Translations under genes and position numbers: made by a program
Notes under the pieces: model-generated
Seen by the model: the letters and a program-made list of their open reading frames with translations, nothing else
Database searches by the model: none
Told to the model about the DNA's origin: nothing
Origin: Balamuthia mandrillaris
Taxonomy: Eukaryota > Discosea > Longamoebia > Balamuthiidae
DNA length: 64,000 nt
Assembly: GCA_031835245.1 (NCBI GenBank)
Contig: JAVKOQ010000176.1
Span: forward strand, 43,501 to 107,500
Direction of reading: 5' to 3'
Shown: positions 1-13,057 of the stretch, in pieces
Position numbering within the stretch: the first letter of the stretch is position 1
How the letters are laid out: each line of letters begins with the position of its first letter

Positions 1-3000
1 GCGTTTTTCTTCTCTCTTCTTCTGCTTCGCTGTCTCTGCCTCCATCTCTCTCTTTGTTGTGATGGTGTTGACGAACCTGTTCTCCCTCTCCTAAAACGTG
101 TTTGCTCCACGCGGCCAATGAAGATGAAGCCGAAACGACAACAGAGGCAGAAGAAGATGATGATGATGAGGAAGAAGATGGAGAATATGCCATGTTTCGT
201 TTCGTGTTGTTGTTGTTGTTGGCAGTGCTGTTGGTGTAAGGCTCAAAGTAAGGATAACCCGCTGGATTTAGTGGAGAGAAGGAAGGCGCTTCTTCCGAAG
301 AAAAAGAAGAGGAAGCAGAATGGGGAGAAGAAGAGGAACCAGGAAGAACTTCCATCGAAGACGATAAATCCGATTGTTCCTCTGAATCGGGATGTTGTTG
401 CGGTTGTTGATGATAAGCCAGAGGAGGATAATTGGTGGCAGGAACAGAAACAGAAGAAGAAGAGCGGGTGAGTAATCGACGGAAGAACGAGTGGTACTGG
501 GGACGGTCCGTATGTTGCTCCTCTTCTTCTTGCAAAGAAGGGATGGAGAGAGGGAACGGAATGGAGAGCAGGGGAGAAGGAGGAGGAGGAAAGAGAGACG
601 TGGGAGAGAAAGGAAGGGGCATACTTTCTTCCGGAGAGGAAGAAGATGAAGAGGTAGGAGAAGAAACAGAAGGAAGGGAAGAAGAAGAAGAAGAGGGAGA
701 TGATGAAGAAGAAGTAGATGAGGTGGTGGAGTCACCTTGAAAAGGGATAGGAACGGGATAGACGGAAGTTGTGACGGAAGCATAAGTGAAATCAGGTGAG
801 CTGTATAGCTGGAAAGGGCCAGGCGAGCGGAAGGGAGGGCTCAGGATCTTTTCAATGCAACAAAGTTGCCAGAGGGGCATTCCTCTCTCGTTGTAGAACA
901 TTTGGTGTATGCTCTCCATTTCGATGAGGTCACCGGATTTAATGACAAATGGAGAAACAATCCTGTTTGTTTGTTTAAGGAAATGAAAAAAAAGGTTAAC
1001 GTGATGGAAGAAACCACCGAAGGGAAACAGAAAAAACTGGAACATGGACAACAACATCAAGAAGTCATACTTTCTAACAGCGCTGATTGTAAAATGCTTT
1101 AGTTTGAGAGGGCAAAGACATTCAATGTACTGTTGCTTCGTACACTCTGGAACTAGGTCACACCATGACTTGCCCCACAAGTCTTCCTACAAATCGAAAA
1201 GATTATTTACACACAAAGATAAAAAACTGAGATAGAGAGAAAGAGAAACCAACCCTTGAATATCCAAACAACTTACAAAAGCCATCGTTGGCAGCAACGA
1301 TGCGAACTTTCTTCTCTCCCTTGAACGTTGGATCAGAAGCAAACAGAACATAAGGCTTTTGGTCCACATAAGTAAAGTTGTCCTCCGTAATAATGGCACG
1401 TCCTTTACATTCTCCCCACAACTCAGAGCAAGCGGCATCCGTAGCAAAAGGACAAGCTTCAGCACAATCCTCTTCCTCTCCACCTTTACTTTCTTCTTTC
1501 TTTTCGGTTGACGATGGATGGTGCATACCATTTGTTGTTGAGGAAGAATAAGGGCACTCATAATGCTCTTGAGGAGAAGATGGATCCGAAGAAGTGGAAG
1601 AGGAATGATCTTGCGGAGGAGAGATGATCTGATGATGTTGAGGATGGCGCGAAGGAGCTGTGGAAGAAGAAGACTTTGTAGCAGACTGTGCTGTCGAGTT
1701 GGAAGAAGCTCCACCAGAACGTAGAGTGACCACTTCTTGACGCAACTGATCAACCAGTTCTCTGTTTCTCTGTTGTTCTTGTCTAAGACTGTCATTGCTG
1801 TCTTTCATTCCTCTCAGCTCTGACAACAAGCTGCTGAGTAACGTTTGTATTCCGGCATCTTCTCCTTTTGGTTGTTGTAATTGCTGCTGTTGCAAGTAAG
1901 AAGAAGGATGAATCGTGTTATTCTTTTTGTTGTTTGAAGCAGTTCGATGTTGAGCAGAAGTAGGAATGAAAGGCGGCATCACAGAAGAAGAAACAGAAGC
2001 AGAAGCAGCGATCGGTCGCGGGTGTACTGGAGCAGAGGAAGAGAAGACAGAAGGAGAAGTTGGTGATGGTAAGGGAGGAACAGGTACGTAATTTTCTTCT
2101 AACCTCTCACCCGAATAAGAAGATGATGACTTGGTTCTTCTCTGTCTTCCTGATCTAGGTTGATTATTATGACGATTTTTGGAGACCTGTTGCTGCTGTC
2201 GTTGATGCTGTTGAGCGTGAACAATGTCGTTGTAATCTGAAGAAGAAAGAGAGGATGAAGGTGGTGAATGAACCGAAGAGAATAAATCAGAAGAAGGCGA
2301 GGACGACGGAGGTCGAGCCAATAGTATCGGATGAGGAGAGCCAGAGCTGCCCATCGCCGTAACGTTGCTAGTTGTTATAGGAGTGAAGTTATTAGTTGGA
2401 GCTCGTCCGACAAAGACTCCACGTGGCGTATGAGGATGATGATTGGCTGCGTTGAGATTAAAAGGAGGAAGAGCTGCTCCGGGCATAGAAGAGAAAGGAA
2501 CAGAAGAAGCAGCATTTGAAGTGGCAGAAGGATTGTTTCTCCTTCGTTTGGGTTGTTTTGGTTGTTTGTCGGTTGGAGTGGAAGAAGAGGAGGAATTGCT
2601 TCGAGGTTTCCTTCCTCGTTTCTTGAGTTCAGCGTCGCGACAAGTGTCAGCTTTGCCCGTTGCTATACAACGCTTGCATGGTCGTCCTTTTATTCGGAAG
2701 GCAAAGAAGAAAGAGAGAATGACAAAGAAGATAGCCATGGAAGGAAGAAAGGGAGCAACAGAAAACAAAAACAAAACGGAGCCACGAAAGAGAGAAAAGA
2801 AGAAAAGAAACAACAAGGAGAGAGAACGAGAGAGAGAGAGAGAGAAGAAAGGAGAAGGAACAAAAGTGGAAAGGAAAGAAAAAGGAAAAGGATGAGACGG
2901 AAGAAAAGAAGCAAAAGCAAAAACAAAAGAAAGAATAAGAGCATACCAGGGTCACATGCGGTGTGAGAATGCTGACAGTTGGAACAAGCACGCTTCACTA

Positions 3001-3201
3001 CCGGTTTGGCGGAGGCTTGGTCCTCTCTGCTGGGTTCCTCCTGCTGCTCCTGCTGCTGCAGTTGTGCCTCCCCGAAAGAGCGCGAGGAGGGGTCGGCTTG
3101 CCCGTTCGCATGGGTCCTCCCACCACCATTCTGCAAATATTTTTTTAAAAAAATAAAAACATGAGATCAAAAGAAAGAGAGAGCAAAACAATCTCTTCCA
3201 T
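1..3201 (-). CDS. Zn(II)2Cys6-PAS transcription factor-like protein (3' end outside window)
   Basis: Likely DNA-binding regulator. Proposed exons in sense order: 3201-3190, 3130-2947, 2686-1254, 1186-<1. The third reading frame stays open to base 1, so at least 938 residues are coded and the stop lies outside. The zinc cluster is split by an intron: CSNCQHSHTAC on one side and CKRC...C on the other, followed by KKRGRKPR. This CxxC-x6-C-x5-CxxC-x8-C spacing is typical of Zn2Cys6 proteins. A PAS-like segment follows at about residues 520-640, with FGYSR/EDLWGKSW spanning the second junction. Most of the rest is Ser/Pro/Gln-rich and looks disordered. Fungal Zn2Cys6-PAS proteins of the ERT1/GSM1 type share this order. 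The 12-nt first exon (MEEI) is inferred only from phase and its GTTTTG donor, so the start is uncertain. The intron at 2687-2946 carries a sense-strand CT run. Confidence 0.8.
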
Positions 3202-3547
3202 CACTAGAAAACAAAACAAACAAACCATTTTTTTTTATCTTTATTTTTTTTTTTCACTACTGCTTTTTTTTTGCGTTCTTCTTCCCCAAAAAAAAAATCC
3301 ACCCTTCCTCTTCCTCTTCTTCTTTCTCTTCTCTCTTTTTTTTTTAAACGTTTTGCAAAAAAAAAAAGTCCGTTTTATTTTTTTATTTTTTGAAGTTTTT
3401 CTTTTTGGTGCAATTTGTCGACCGGAAGGAAAACCCGGAAACTTAAAAAAATTGTCCGTTCTTTCGTTCGGAGTCTTTGTAAAACTCCTATTGGTAACCT
3501 CGAAAACGACTCACCAATGGGGGAATTTTGCTGGCGCGAACGGCAAA

Positions 3548-6506
<2,959 letters not shown>

Positions 6507-6930
6507 TTCTTTCTTCTTTCCTTCTTTTTCAGAACAAACCAAAAATCCAATCGCTAATCAGATCTTGTAAAGTTTCATACGATTGGTTGAGGTATTTGTG
6601 ATCTGATGTCATCAATCAAGCTAAATTAAAGATAAATCCAAAGTTCCTTATCGGGACAAAATGGATGAAAAAAGGAATTTAATTAACATACGGATGAAAT
6701 TTGCTCGAAATTTGGTGAAAACGGAAGAACGAGATTGCAGCTCAAACATCCAGCTCTTCAATCTTGGGTCGCTCTGCGTATCTCCGCGTATGCCCCGCCA
6801 GCATTCCTCGATTGAAAGCATAAAAAAATATGAATAAGAAAAACAAAAAATAAAAAATAAAAAAGAGGACAACAAAAAAAGTTAACCAAGTGTCTTTTCT
6901 GGAAGAGGGAGAGAAGGTAAGCAAGCAAGC

Positions 6931-6961
<31 letters not shown>

Positions 6962-7044
6962 AGCGACGAGAGAGCCACAAGACGACCTCCATCTCCTTTT
7001 TTTTTTCCTTCCTCTCGCTATTTTTTTTTTTTTTTTTTGTCGTC
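6507..7044. other. Intergenic, with one doubtful short spliced ORF
   Basis: This lies between divergent NSUN5 (-) and the GATA gene (+). It is rich in poly-A and poly-T runs (6930-6957, 7021-7038), which fits a shared promoter. On the minus strand an ATG at 6994 can be spliced through short exons to an open frame ending in RRYAERPKIEELD. Fewer than 35 residues result and I recognise no family. I would not annotate it without transcript evidence. Confidence 0.3.
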
Positions 7045-8901
7045 ATGAGACGTGACGACTTTCCTTCTTCTCCTTCACGTGGGAGAGACCGCTCGCCAAC
7101 CCATCGTACAACCCAGCATCTTGCCGTTCCTTCCTCATCTGCACCTGCACCGCCTTACACCAACCCGCATCACAACCCATCCTCCTCCTCCTCCGCTTCT
7201 TCTTCTTCTTCATCTTCATCCTCCTTAACATCGTCCTTGATCTCCTGGAAAAGAAGAGGAGAACGGAAAAACAGCAGCACGACGGGGAGAATGATGGAGG
7301 CAGAACGCGAGGAAGAAGCGGAAAGGGAGGGTCTTGGGGTTGGCCAGCATCCCCTCCAACCGCAACCACAACAACAGTCCTCAGACGACCAGCTATGGAG
7401 CGAGGTTCGTATCTTGCTTTCATTTCTTAAGCAGCAAACCTGCAAAAAGACATTTTTTTTCCGATGTTCAGCCCCGAGGTCACTTTCAGATCCCTCATTT
7501 GAACTTTTTTCCGCTTCCCTCATTTATTTGTTTATTTGTTTTTTTGTTTCTTTCTCGTTTTGTCGAGAATATTTTATTCTTTCCATATTATATTAGTAAT
7601 ATTTTTTAAAATTAACCTCTGGAAAATCCCGATTTAATGATTGCCAACAGGTTATCGCCCAATGCACCCATCTGATTCAAACCGCCGAGAGAGCTCAGCA
7701 CAACCGGGAGGGGTGTGTCTCGCAGGAGGACTTTAAGAGCAGCGTGTCCAGGGTGCAACGGCTGAACCAGTTGCTACAAGCTGTGTGTGGCAATGCTCCC
7801 GTGCCTCCTGCACCTTGGGCAGGAGAACAGCCTTACAACAGCCACACAAACGCTTCTTTTGCGCCCGCTGCTTCTTTTCCTCCTCCTCCTTCTTCTTCTT
7901 CTTCTTCTTCAGTTTCTTTTACTTCGTCTTCATCGCCCTCTTCTTCGTTATCTCTTTCTTCCCCTGCGGCCTTGTTGCGGAGATCCAAAAGAGATGAGGC
8001 TGAGAGCGATTCCTCTTCTTACCATAATCAACCATTATCTTCTGCATCCTCTTACTTTGTTCCGTCATCATCTTCTCCATCTTATTCTCCTTCCTCTTAT
8101 CCTGTGCCTTCTTCACCAACAACAACAACTTCTTCCTTTTCTTCTTCTTATCATGGTATCCCGTATCTGGAGGCTAATAGATCATCTACCGAAAGACCAA
8201 AGCCGCAAACGCGAATGTATAGAAGTTTCAGCGATGCCGACAAGAAATACTACTATCCATTTTTCATTGAAAGAGATCAACTCTCTTCTTCTACCTCATC
8301 TACAGCATCCTCTTCGGTTCCTGCTGCCCCTCCAATGTTCGAGTATCCTGTTTCCTTTGTGCCGGCTCCTATACCTTTCCCTCCTTCTGCATCTTCGGCA
8401 TCTGTCTCTGCTTCCTCTTCTACAGCTTCTTCTTTGCATTCCGGTCGACACCACTCTGCTCCTGAGCATGAGTTGATGGAGAATTCATCACTGATTGCTG
8501 GGAGTGACTTACCTTCAGTCCCATCAGCATCATCAGCACAAGAAGCTTTCCTGCACAAACACTCTTTGGAGCGGATATGTCATAGTTGTGGAACAAGAAC
8601 AACACCGGGTAAACTATTTTGTCCCATCTTCTTGTTTTATTTTTGTTGTTTCATTGACAAATCTACCATGTTTTTGTTTTTTGCGTTACAGAATGGCGAA
8701 GAGGCCCTAGAGGTCCTGGAACATATCCTTTTTCCCTTTTTCACCGCTCTATTATTATTGTTCTTCTCCACTCTATGATCCACTTTATTCCTTGACTTCA
8801 TTTTTCTTACTCTGTGCAATGCGTGTGGCATCAAGTATAGCAAGCACATGCGACGAACCAAGAAGAAGATGAACGTGCAAACATTGCTTAACGAGAGTTA
8901 G
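7045..8901 (+). CDS. GATA-type zinc-finger protein with U12 intron
   Basis: Probable GATA-site DNA-binding regulator. Exons: 7045-7404, 7651-8608, 8692-8722, 8811-8901 (479 residues). The single finger is at the extreme C-terminus and is assembled from the last three exons: CHSCGTRTTPEWRRGP, then LCNACGIKYSK, followed by basic HMRRTKKK. CxxC-x17/18-CxxC spacing with TRTTPEWR is the family signature. The first two exons code a Ser/Pro-rich, probably disordered region. A short helical patch (VIAQCTHLIQTAERAQ) opens exon 2. The last intron has AT-AC ends and is listed separately. Start ATG 7045 follows a long T run and is the first in-frame ATG. Amoebozoan GATA factors are common; nothing here indicates the targets. 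Confidence 0.88.
8723..8810 (+). other. U12-type AT-AC intron (minor spliceosome)
   Basis: This 88-nt intron begins ATATCCTTT and ends TTCTTAC. It has TTCCTTGAC at 8788-8796, whose branch A (8795) lies 15 nt from the intron end. All three elements match the U12 consensus (ATATCCTTY, TTCCTTRAY, short branch-to-acceptor distance). Removing exactly these bases joins GPG-T to LCNACGIK and restores a perfect GATA finger. No GT-AG alternative does so. Confidence 0.9.
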
Positions 8902-9195
8902 AGGAGACGGAGGGTATTGCATTAACGGCAATGGTTATTATTTTTTTTTTTTTGTTTTGAGAATTATTTATTGGAATATATTTATGATGGGTCACGATAA
9001 TCGAGTACATTTTATCGAAAGCAAAATTTTCCAAGAAATTTTGAAATGAAAAAATTCTTCATTTCCTCACAAATTTTTCTCCGAATTTTTTGAGTATAGC
9101 GAAAAATTGTAACACCATAAGAAGAAAGAAATTATAAACACCGAAATGAAGAACCAACAAGAAGCAACAAACGAAAACCACAAAACCAAGAAAAA

Positions 9196-10422
9196 ATGCA
9201 ACAACAAAAAGTCATAGGCGACTACCTCCTCACCAACAAAGTTCTCGGCAGCGGCAACTTTGCCCAAGTTCGACTCGGCCAACACCGTCACACAAATCAA
9301 TCCGTCGCTGTCAAAGTGATCGACAAAACGCAGCTCTCCAAAAAGATGGAGAAGCAGCTCCGCTTCGAGGTGCACCTTCTTCGTGATGTCCTGCGTGGCC
9401 ACGAGGGCATCGTTCAGCTGTTTGACGTGGTGGAAGAGGAGGACTTTGTCTATCTCGTCATGGAGCACATTAACGGCGGTGACTTGTTCGACTTTTTGAT
9501 GTCCCGCGGTGGCAAACTCGCTCCCTCCATCGTTCGTCTGCTCTTTATTCAGATGGCCCAGGCTCTGCGTTTCTGTCACGACAAAGGCGTTGTTCACCAT
9601 GACCTCAAACTGGAAAACCTTCTCATTCATCTTCAACACCAACAAAACGACAGCCAAGAAAGCGACGACGACGAAGAGGAGGAGGAAAACAACCAACGGC
9701 TTGGAAACCTTTTTACCGTCAAAGTGATCGACTTTGGCTTGGCCGCTCTTTGCCCTTCCGAGGATTCTCAACTCTCCAAGTTTTGTGGCACAGAGAGCTA
9801 CTGCCCGCCGGAGATCTTGGATGGCCGTCGCTCCTACTTGGGTCGCAAGGTGGATGTCTACTCCTTGGGCGTTGTCCTCTTTGCCCTGCTCACCGGCTCC
9901 TTTCCGTTCTGCCCGGACGATGTCAACCTGCAGTGGCAGCAACAAACGGACTTTGGCTTCCTGTCATCGCTTCGTTTTGGCTCGGCTGCTTCTTTGGAGG
10001 AACAACAATTGCTGCGTGAGGCCAAAGACTTGGTGTTGCAGCTGTTGAACCCTAATGCCAAGTTACGACCATCTTTGCAACAAGTGTTGGAGCATCCCTT
10101 TGTTTCCTCTTCCACCATCTCTTCTTCGAGAAAGCAGCAACAACAGAGCCCATGCAAGAGAAAGAGAGGAGGAGAGACGTTGCGATCCGTTTCTTTTCCA
10201 AAGGAGGACCTCGTTTTCTGCTTTGACGAAGAGCTTTCTTCGACTTCGGGTGGCGAGGAGGAAGTAAAGAAACAACAGAAAGAGCAGAGCAACAAGTGGC
10301 GCGACTGTCTTCTGTTGGATGAAAGCGATTGGGAGGAATATGAGGAGGAGGAGGAAGAGGAAGATGATGCTTGGTGGAGCTATGGCTCAATGGACGAAGA
10401 ACGCTCCTTCTTTGTTGCCTAA
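9196..10422 (+). CDS. CAMK/AMPK-like serine/threonine protein kinase, intronless
   Basis: Single-exon kinase of 408 residues, unusual among its intron-rich neighbours. The kinase domain spans about residues 9-305. Visible motifs are the glycine loop LGSGNFAQV, VAVKVI with the beta-3 lysine, the hinge LVMEHINGGDLFDFL, catalytic loop VVHHDLKLENLL, DFG, and CGTESYCPPEIL in place of the usual APE context. The catalytic loop reads HHD rather than HRD, so it is a non-RD kinase, but Asp and Asn are kept and activity is plausible. An acidic insert (about residues 153-170) sits between the catalytic loop and DFG. The C-terminal 100 residues are low-complexity and acidic. Subfamily beyond CAMK/SNF1-like cannot be read by eye. 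The 3' flank has a TATTTATTTATTTAT run at 10628-10646, like an AU-rich instability element. Confidence 0.9.
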   Translation: MQQQKVIGDYLLTNKVLGSGNFAQVRLGQHRHTNQSVAVKVIDKTQLSKKMEKQLRFEVHLLRDVLRGHEGIVQLFDVVEEEDFVYLVMEHINGGDLFDFLMSRGGKLAPSIVRLLFIQMAQALRFCHDKGVVHHDLKLENLLIHLQHQQNDSQESDDDEEEEENNQRLGNLFTVKVIDFGLAALCPSEDSQLSKFCGTESYCPPEILDGRRSYLGRKVDVYSLGVVLFALLTGSFPFCPDDVNLQWQQQTDFGFLSSLRFGSAASLEEQQLLREAKDLVLQLLNPNAKLRPSLQQVLEHPFVSSSTISSSRKQQQQSPCKRKRGGETLRSVSFPKEDLVFCFDEELSSTSGGEEEVKKQQKEQSNKWRDCLLLDESDWEEYEEEEEEEDDAWWSYGSMDEERSFFVA

Positions 10423-11892
10423 AACGACCGTCGACGACAAAGAGAAGTCTAGAGTCTTTTTTTTTTCCGTTCGGAGAAGGAGCAACGCTACGACGCGGTT
10501 GCTTTTCTTCGGCCCTTGGACGGGATCTCGGAGTCGTTAGGGCTCCTTCCTTACGCACCGCTGAAACGGTGTTTTTGTTTTCGAGAGCGAAAACGGATTG
10601 TTGTTGACGTTCCAACAATCTACCTTGTATTTATTTATTTATTTATCTTCGATAAAACAAACAAACGAGAATCTTTTACGAACAAACTTCTTTTTTTCTG
10701 CCTCCTCTTTCCTATTGGAAACCCGAGCATGAAAGAAAAGATGCTCATGATGAATGTTTGGGAAAGAACGCCACTGTCTTTGCACAAGTTTCTTTCTTCC
10801 TCCTGACACAAGGAGGCTGCTCATGCATCCACTTTTCACATAAACTCATGGTGGGACTGCAAACGATACAACATGCACTTTCATTTTTAAAAGAAAAGTC
10901 TATCCGTCTACGCCTCTCAAAGAGGTAGGCGAGGAGGCTAGCATGGAGGTCGGCATGGAGGTACCTTGGGCTTGGTGTGCAACCAACTTTGCTCTTCTTT
11001 GCGTAGTAGAGTTGGTTTCGCTCCTGTCGAAGCCGTTTTTTTCGCAGAGCCTCTGCTTCTTCCTTAGATTCCTCTTCCTTTTCTTTCTCACGCGCTGCTT
11101 TTTTTTCGAGCTTGGTACCGCCGCTGAGCCTCAGCAGCCCTCTTCCGTCGAATTTCCTCCGCCTCTCGCAGGCGCTGTTCCTGTTCTGCCTTCTGCTCCC
11201 TTTGTCGTTTCTTTTTTGCCGGTATGCTCTGTGCTACTCCCGTTGGTACAAGCGTCGCGCTTCCATCCTTTTAAGCTCTCACACCCACTGCACCCCTCCC
11301 CCCCAACACTTCAAAGGTATCACTACCTAAGAGGTTGAGCGTCCAGCCTAATAGATAGACGGTTCTTCGAAGAAACAAAACAGCATTCGACCAGAGTCGA
11401 TCTCGCGTAGATGGTGGCAGAGAAACCTGGCGGAAAACGCACCAAAAATACAGGGAACAGGGCAGCGGAACCAGCGGAAAATTTGACCGCACTTAGATTT
11501 GCCGGTGGAAACTGCAGTCCTCGTTTTCCTGCGTGCGAGCGAGCACTGCACCCACAACAACAGCTCAGCGTAAAAATAGTGTCACCGCGTGCATAAGAAA
11601 AAAATGGCCCTCGATTTACTTTGAGCAGCGAGAGAGAAAGTAAGAGCGAGAGAAGGGACAGAGAAGTTGGTGATACAGTGGAATCTATTACAAGAGGTCA
11701 AAAAGCAAGACTTTTAAAAACAAGTTCTAAATATTTAAACAAAGCAAACGAATAAAGTTTTCTTTGGGGGGTTGTTTGCTGAAACTTGCTCTTCCTGTCC
11801 ATCAGGTGAAGAAAAAAGTTCCAAACAGCGAGCCCAAAAGAAAAAGAGTCTCCATCCTGTTCGCTTGTTCTTGTTTTCTTGTTTTTGTTTGT
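10423..11892. other. Intergenic stretch between kinase and actobindin genes
   Basis: This is about 1.47 kb without a convincing intact gene. The left part holds the presumed 3' UTR of the kinase gene. The middle contains degenerate-looking charged coding sequence on the minus strand (separate entry). The remainder from about 11,270 to 11,890 shows short open frames with no recognisable motif, and the actobindin 3' end follows. Confidence 0.4.
10745..11266 (-). pseudogene. Possible broken gene for a Lys/Glu/Arg-rich helical protein
   Basis: Read on the minus strand, three blocks form one plausible charged helix: ARRLYQRE, then AKKKRQREQKAEQ...RRKRAAEAQRRYQARKK, then AAREKEKEEESKEEAEALRKKRLRQ. 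An in-frame TAG separates the first two blocks. A frame change at a run of A bases separates the last two. No plausible GT-AG intron repairs either break; the candidates are about 20 nt. Either this is a host-gene relic, or compositional bias is imitating coding sequence. No family recognised. Confidence 0.25.
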
Positions 11893-12259
11893 TTATTCGG
11901 CGTGCTTGAGCTCAGCACCCTTGGCGACCTCAGAGAGGAAGGCTCCACGGTCCACCTTCTTCACGGACACGTCACCCTCGATCTTGGGGGCGCTCTTGTC
12001 GACGGTGTCAGCGTGCTTGAGGTCAGCTCCCTTGGCAACCTCGCCGAGGAAAGCTCCACGGTCCACCTTCTTCACGGTAACACCATCTACAAAAGAATAT
12101 TCTCGTTTAGAAAAAAAATAATGCAGCCACAGACAAACTGGTTGGGGCAGCAACAGTACCTTCGATCTTGGGGGCAGACTTATCGACGGTCTCGGCGTGC
12201 TTGAGGTCCTTGCCCTTCTCGACCTCCTTCAACAAAGTGCTGTGCTGTTCTTCGGCCAT
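11893..12259 (-). CDS. Actobindin-like actin-monomer-binding protein
   Basis: Small cytosolic protein expected to bind G-actin through beta-thymosin/WH2-like motifs. Exons 12259-12160 and 12086-11893 give 97 residues. It has two full repeats with LKHA(E/D)TVDKSAPKIE (one in each exon) and a third copy cut short after LKHAE at the stop. VKKVDRGAFL precedes repeats 2 and 3. Acanthamoeba actobindin has two such units in 88 residues, and the wording of the motifs is nearly the same, so the assignment is strong. Its promoter region is shared with the divergent membrane microprotein and contains a TGACGTCA site. Confidence 0.93.
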
Positions 12260-12777
12260 GGTGAGTGTGTTTGGGTTTTTGTTTTGACTTGTGTTCTGCT
12301 TACAAAGCTGATACGAGAAGAAGAAAAAAAATGGGCAGAGCGGCACAAGTATTTATCGCAAGGGAGACTTTAATTTTTCCGGTGGCGCGAGGGGTACGAC
12401 GCAATATTTGACAATGCAACTCACGTCGTGCTGGGCAGCAAATGGGATTGGAGCTTTGAAATTTCCTCTCTTCGGTGGACCAATGGAAAGCACTCCACCG
12501 CTAACTCCGTGCAATTTAGTGGTTGGATTTCCTTTTCGTGTGCTGCGGGGTAACGCTGCCCTGATATTTCGGAGCAGATTGAGGGAAAAAACCCACGAAC
12601 GTAATTTTGAGAGCATGACGTCACGAGTTGGAGTTGTTTATCTTTTTAAATGTTTTGTCGATAATTGTCCACAAAAATCAAATTTTAGGAAAAAATTGAC
12701 AAAAGCAGACAGTTTCGCGTTGTGTTGCTCTGCTGGCGAGTGAGTGGAACTCAACCCAAAAAAAAACAAAAAACAAG
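12260..12777. promoter_or_regulatory. Divergent promoter region with CRE-like TGACGTCA
   Basis: This is the 518-bp gap between actobindin (-) and the microprotein ORF (+). It contains the palindrome TGACGTCA at 12616-12623 and AT-rich pieces such as TTGTCGATAATTGTCC near 12657. GC-rich sequence with CCAAT (12480-12484) lies closer to actobindin. I see no coding frame. Confidence 0.45.
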
Positions 12778-12957
12778 ATGGAGTGGTCACTGGAGTGGTT
12801 TTACTATCATGGCCTGTTTTACGTCCTGGAAGTGCTTTTTCTTGTCTACTTGGTGCGGACGTGTCTGCACTTCAAAAAAGCCAGAGAGGACGCCTCATCC
12901 GCCCAACAGGACCGACAAACCAGCACCCTCGCCACTGATGACACCAAAATCGATTAG
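12778..12957 (+). CDS. Predicted single-pass membrane microprotein, 59 residues
   Basis: An intact small ORF from ATG 12778 to TAG 12957. It starts MEWSLEWFYYHGLFYVLEV, continues through a hydrophobic helix (about residues 8-28, rich in Leu, Val, Phe and Tyr), then turns basic (RTCLHFKKAR) and ends polar and acidic. That layout suggests a signal-anchor or stop-transfer segment with a cytosolic tail. It resembles small ER or mitochondrial membrane proteins in form only, and I recognise no family. The upstream AC-rich leader with an A run just before the ATG is typical of 5' UTRs here. Confidence 0.5.
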   Translation: MEWSLEWFYYHGLFYVLEVLFLVYLVRTCLHFKKAREDASSAQQDRQTSTLATDDTKID

Positions 12958-13057
12958 TGCAGTGCGCCACTGCTTCTCATCGAACAATTTTTTTTTGCTT
13001 CTCTCGAGACAGATTGTCCCTTAGGTTTTTCCCCTTGTACACTTCACTTCGCATCCA

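Noticed and set aside
12161-12189. Possible extra intron within actobindin exon 1
   Set aside because: The repeat LKHAETVDKSAPKIE continues unbroken there, so no intron is needed.
11764-12204. 146-residue plus-strand open frame
   Set aside because: It is antisense to the actobindin exons, whose repeats and splice sites explain the region.
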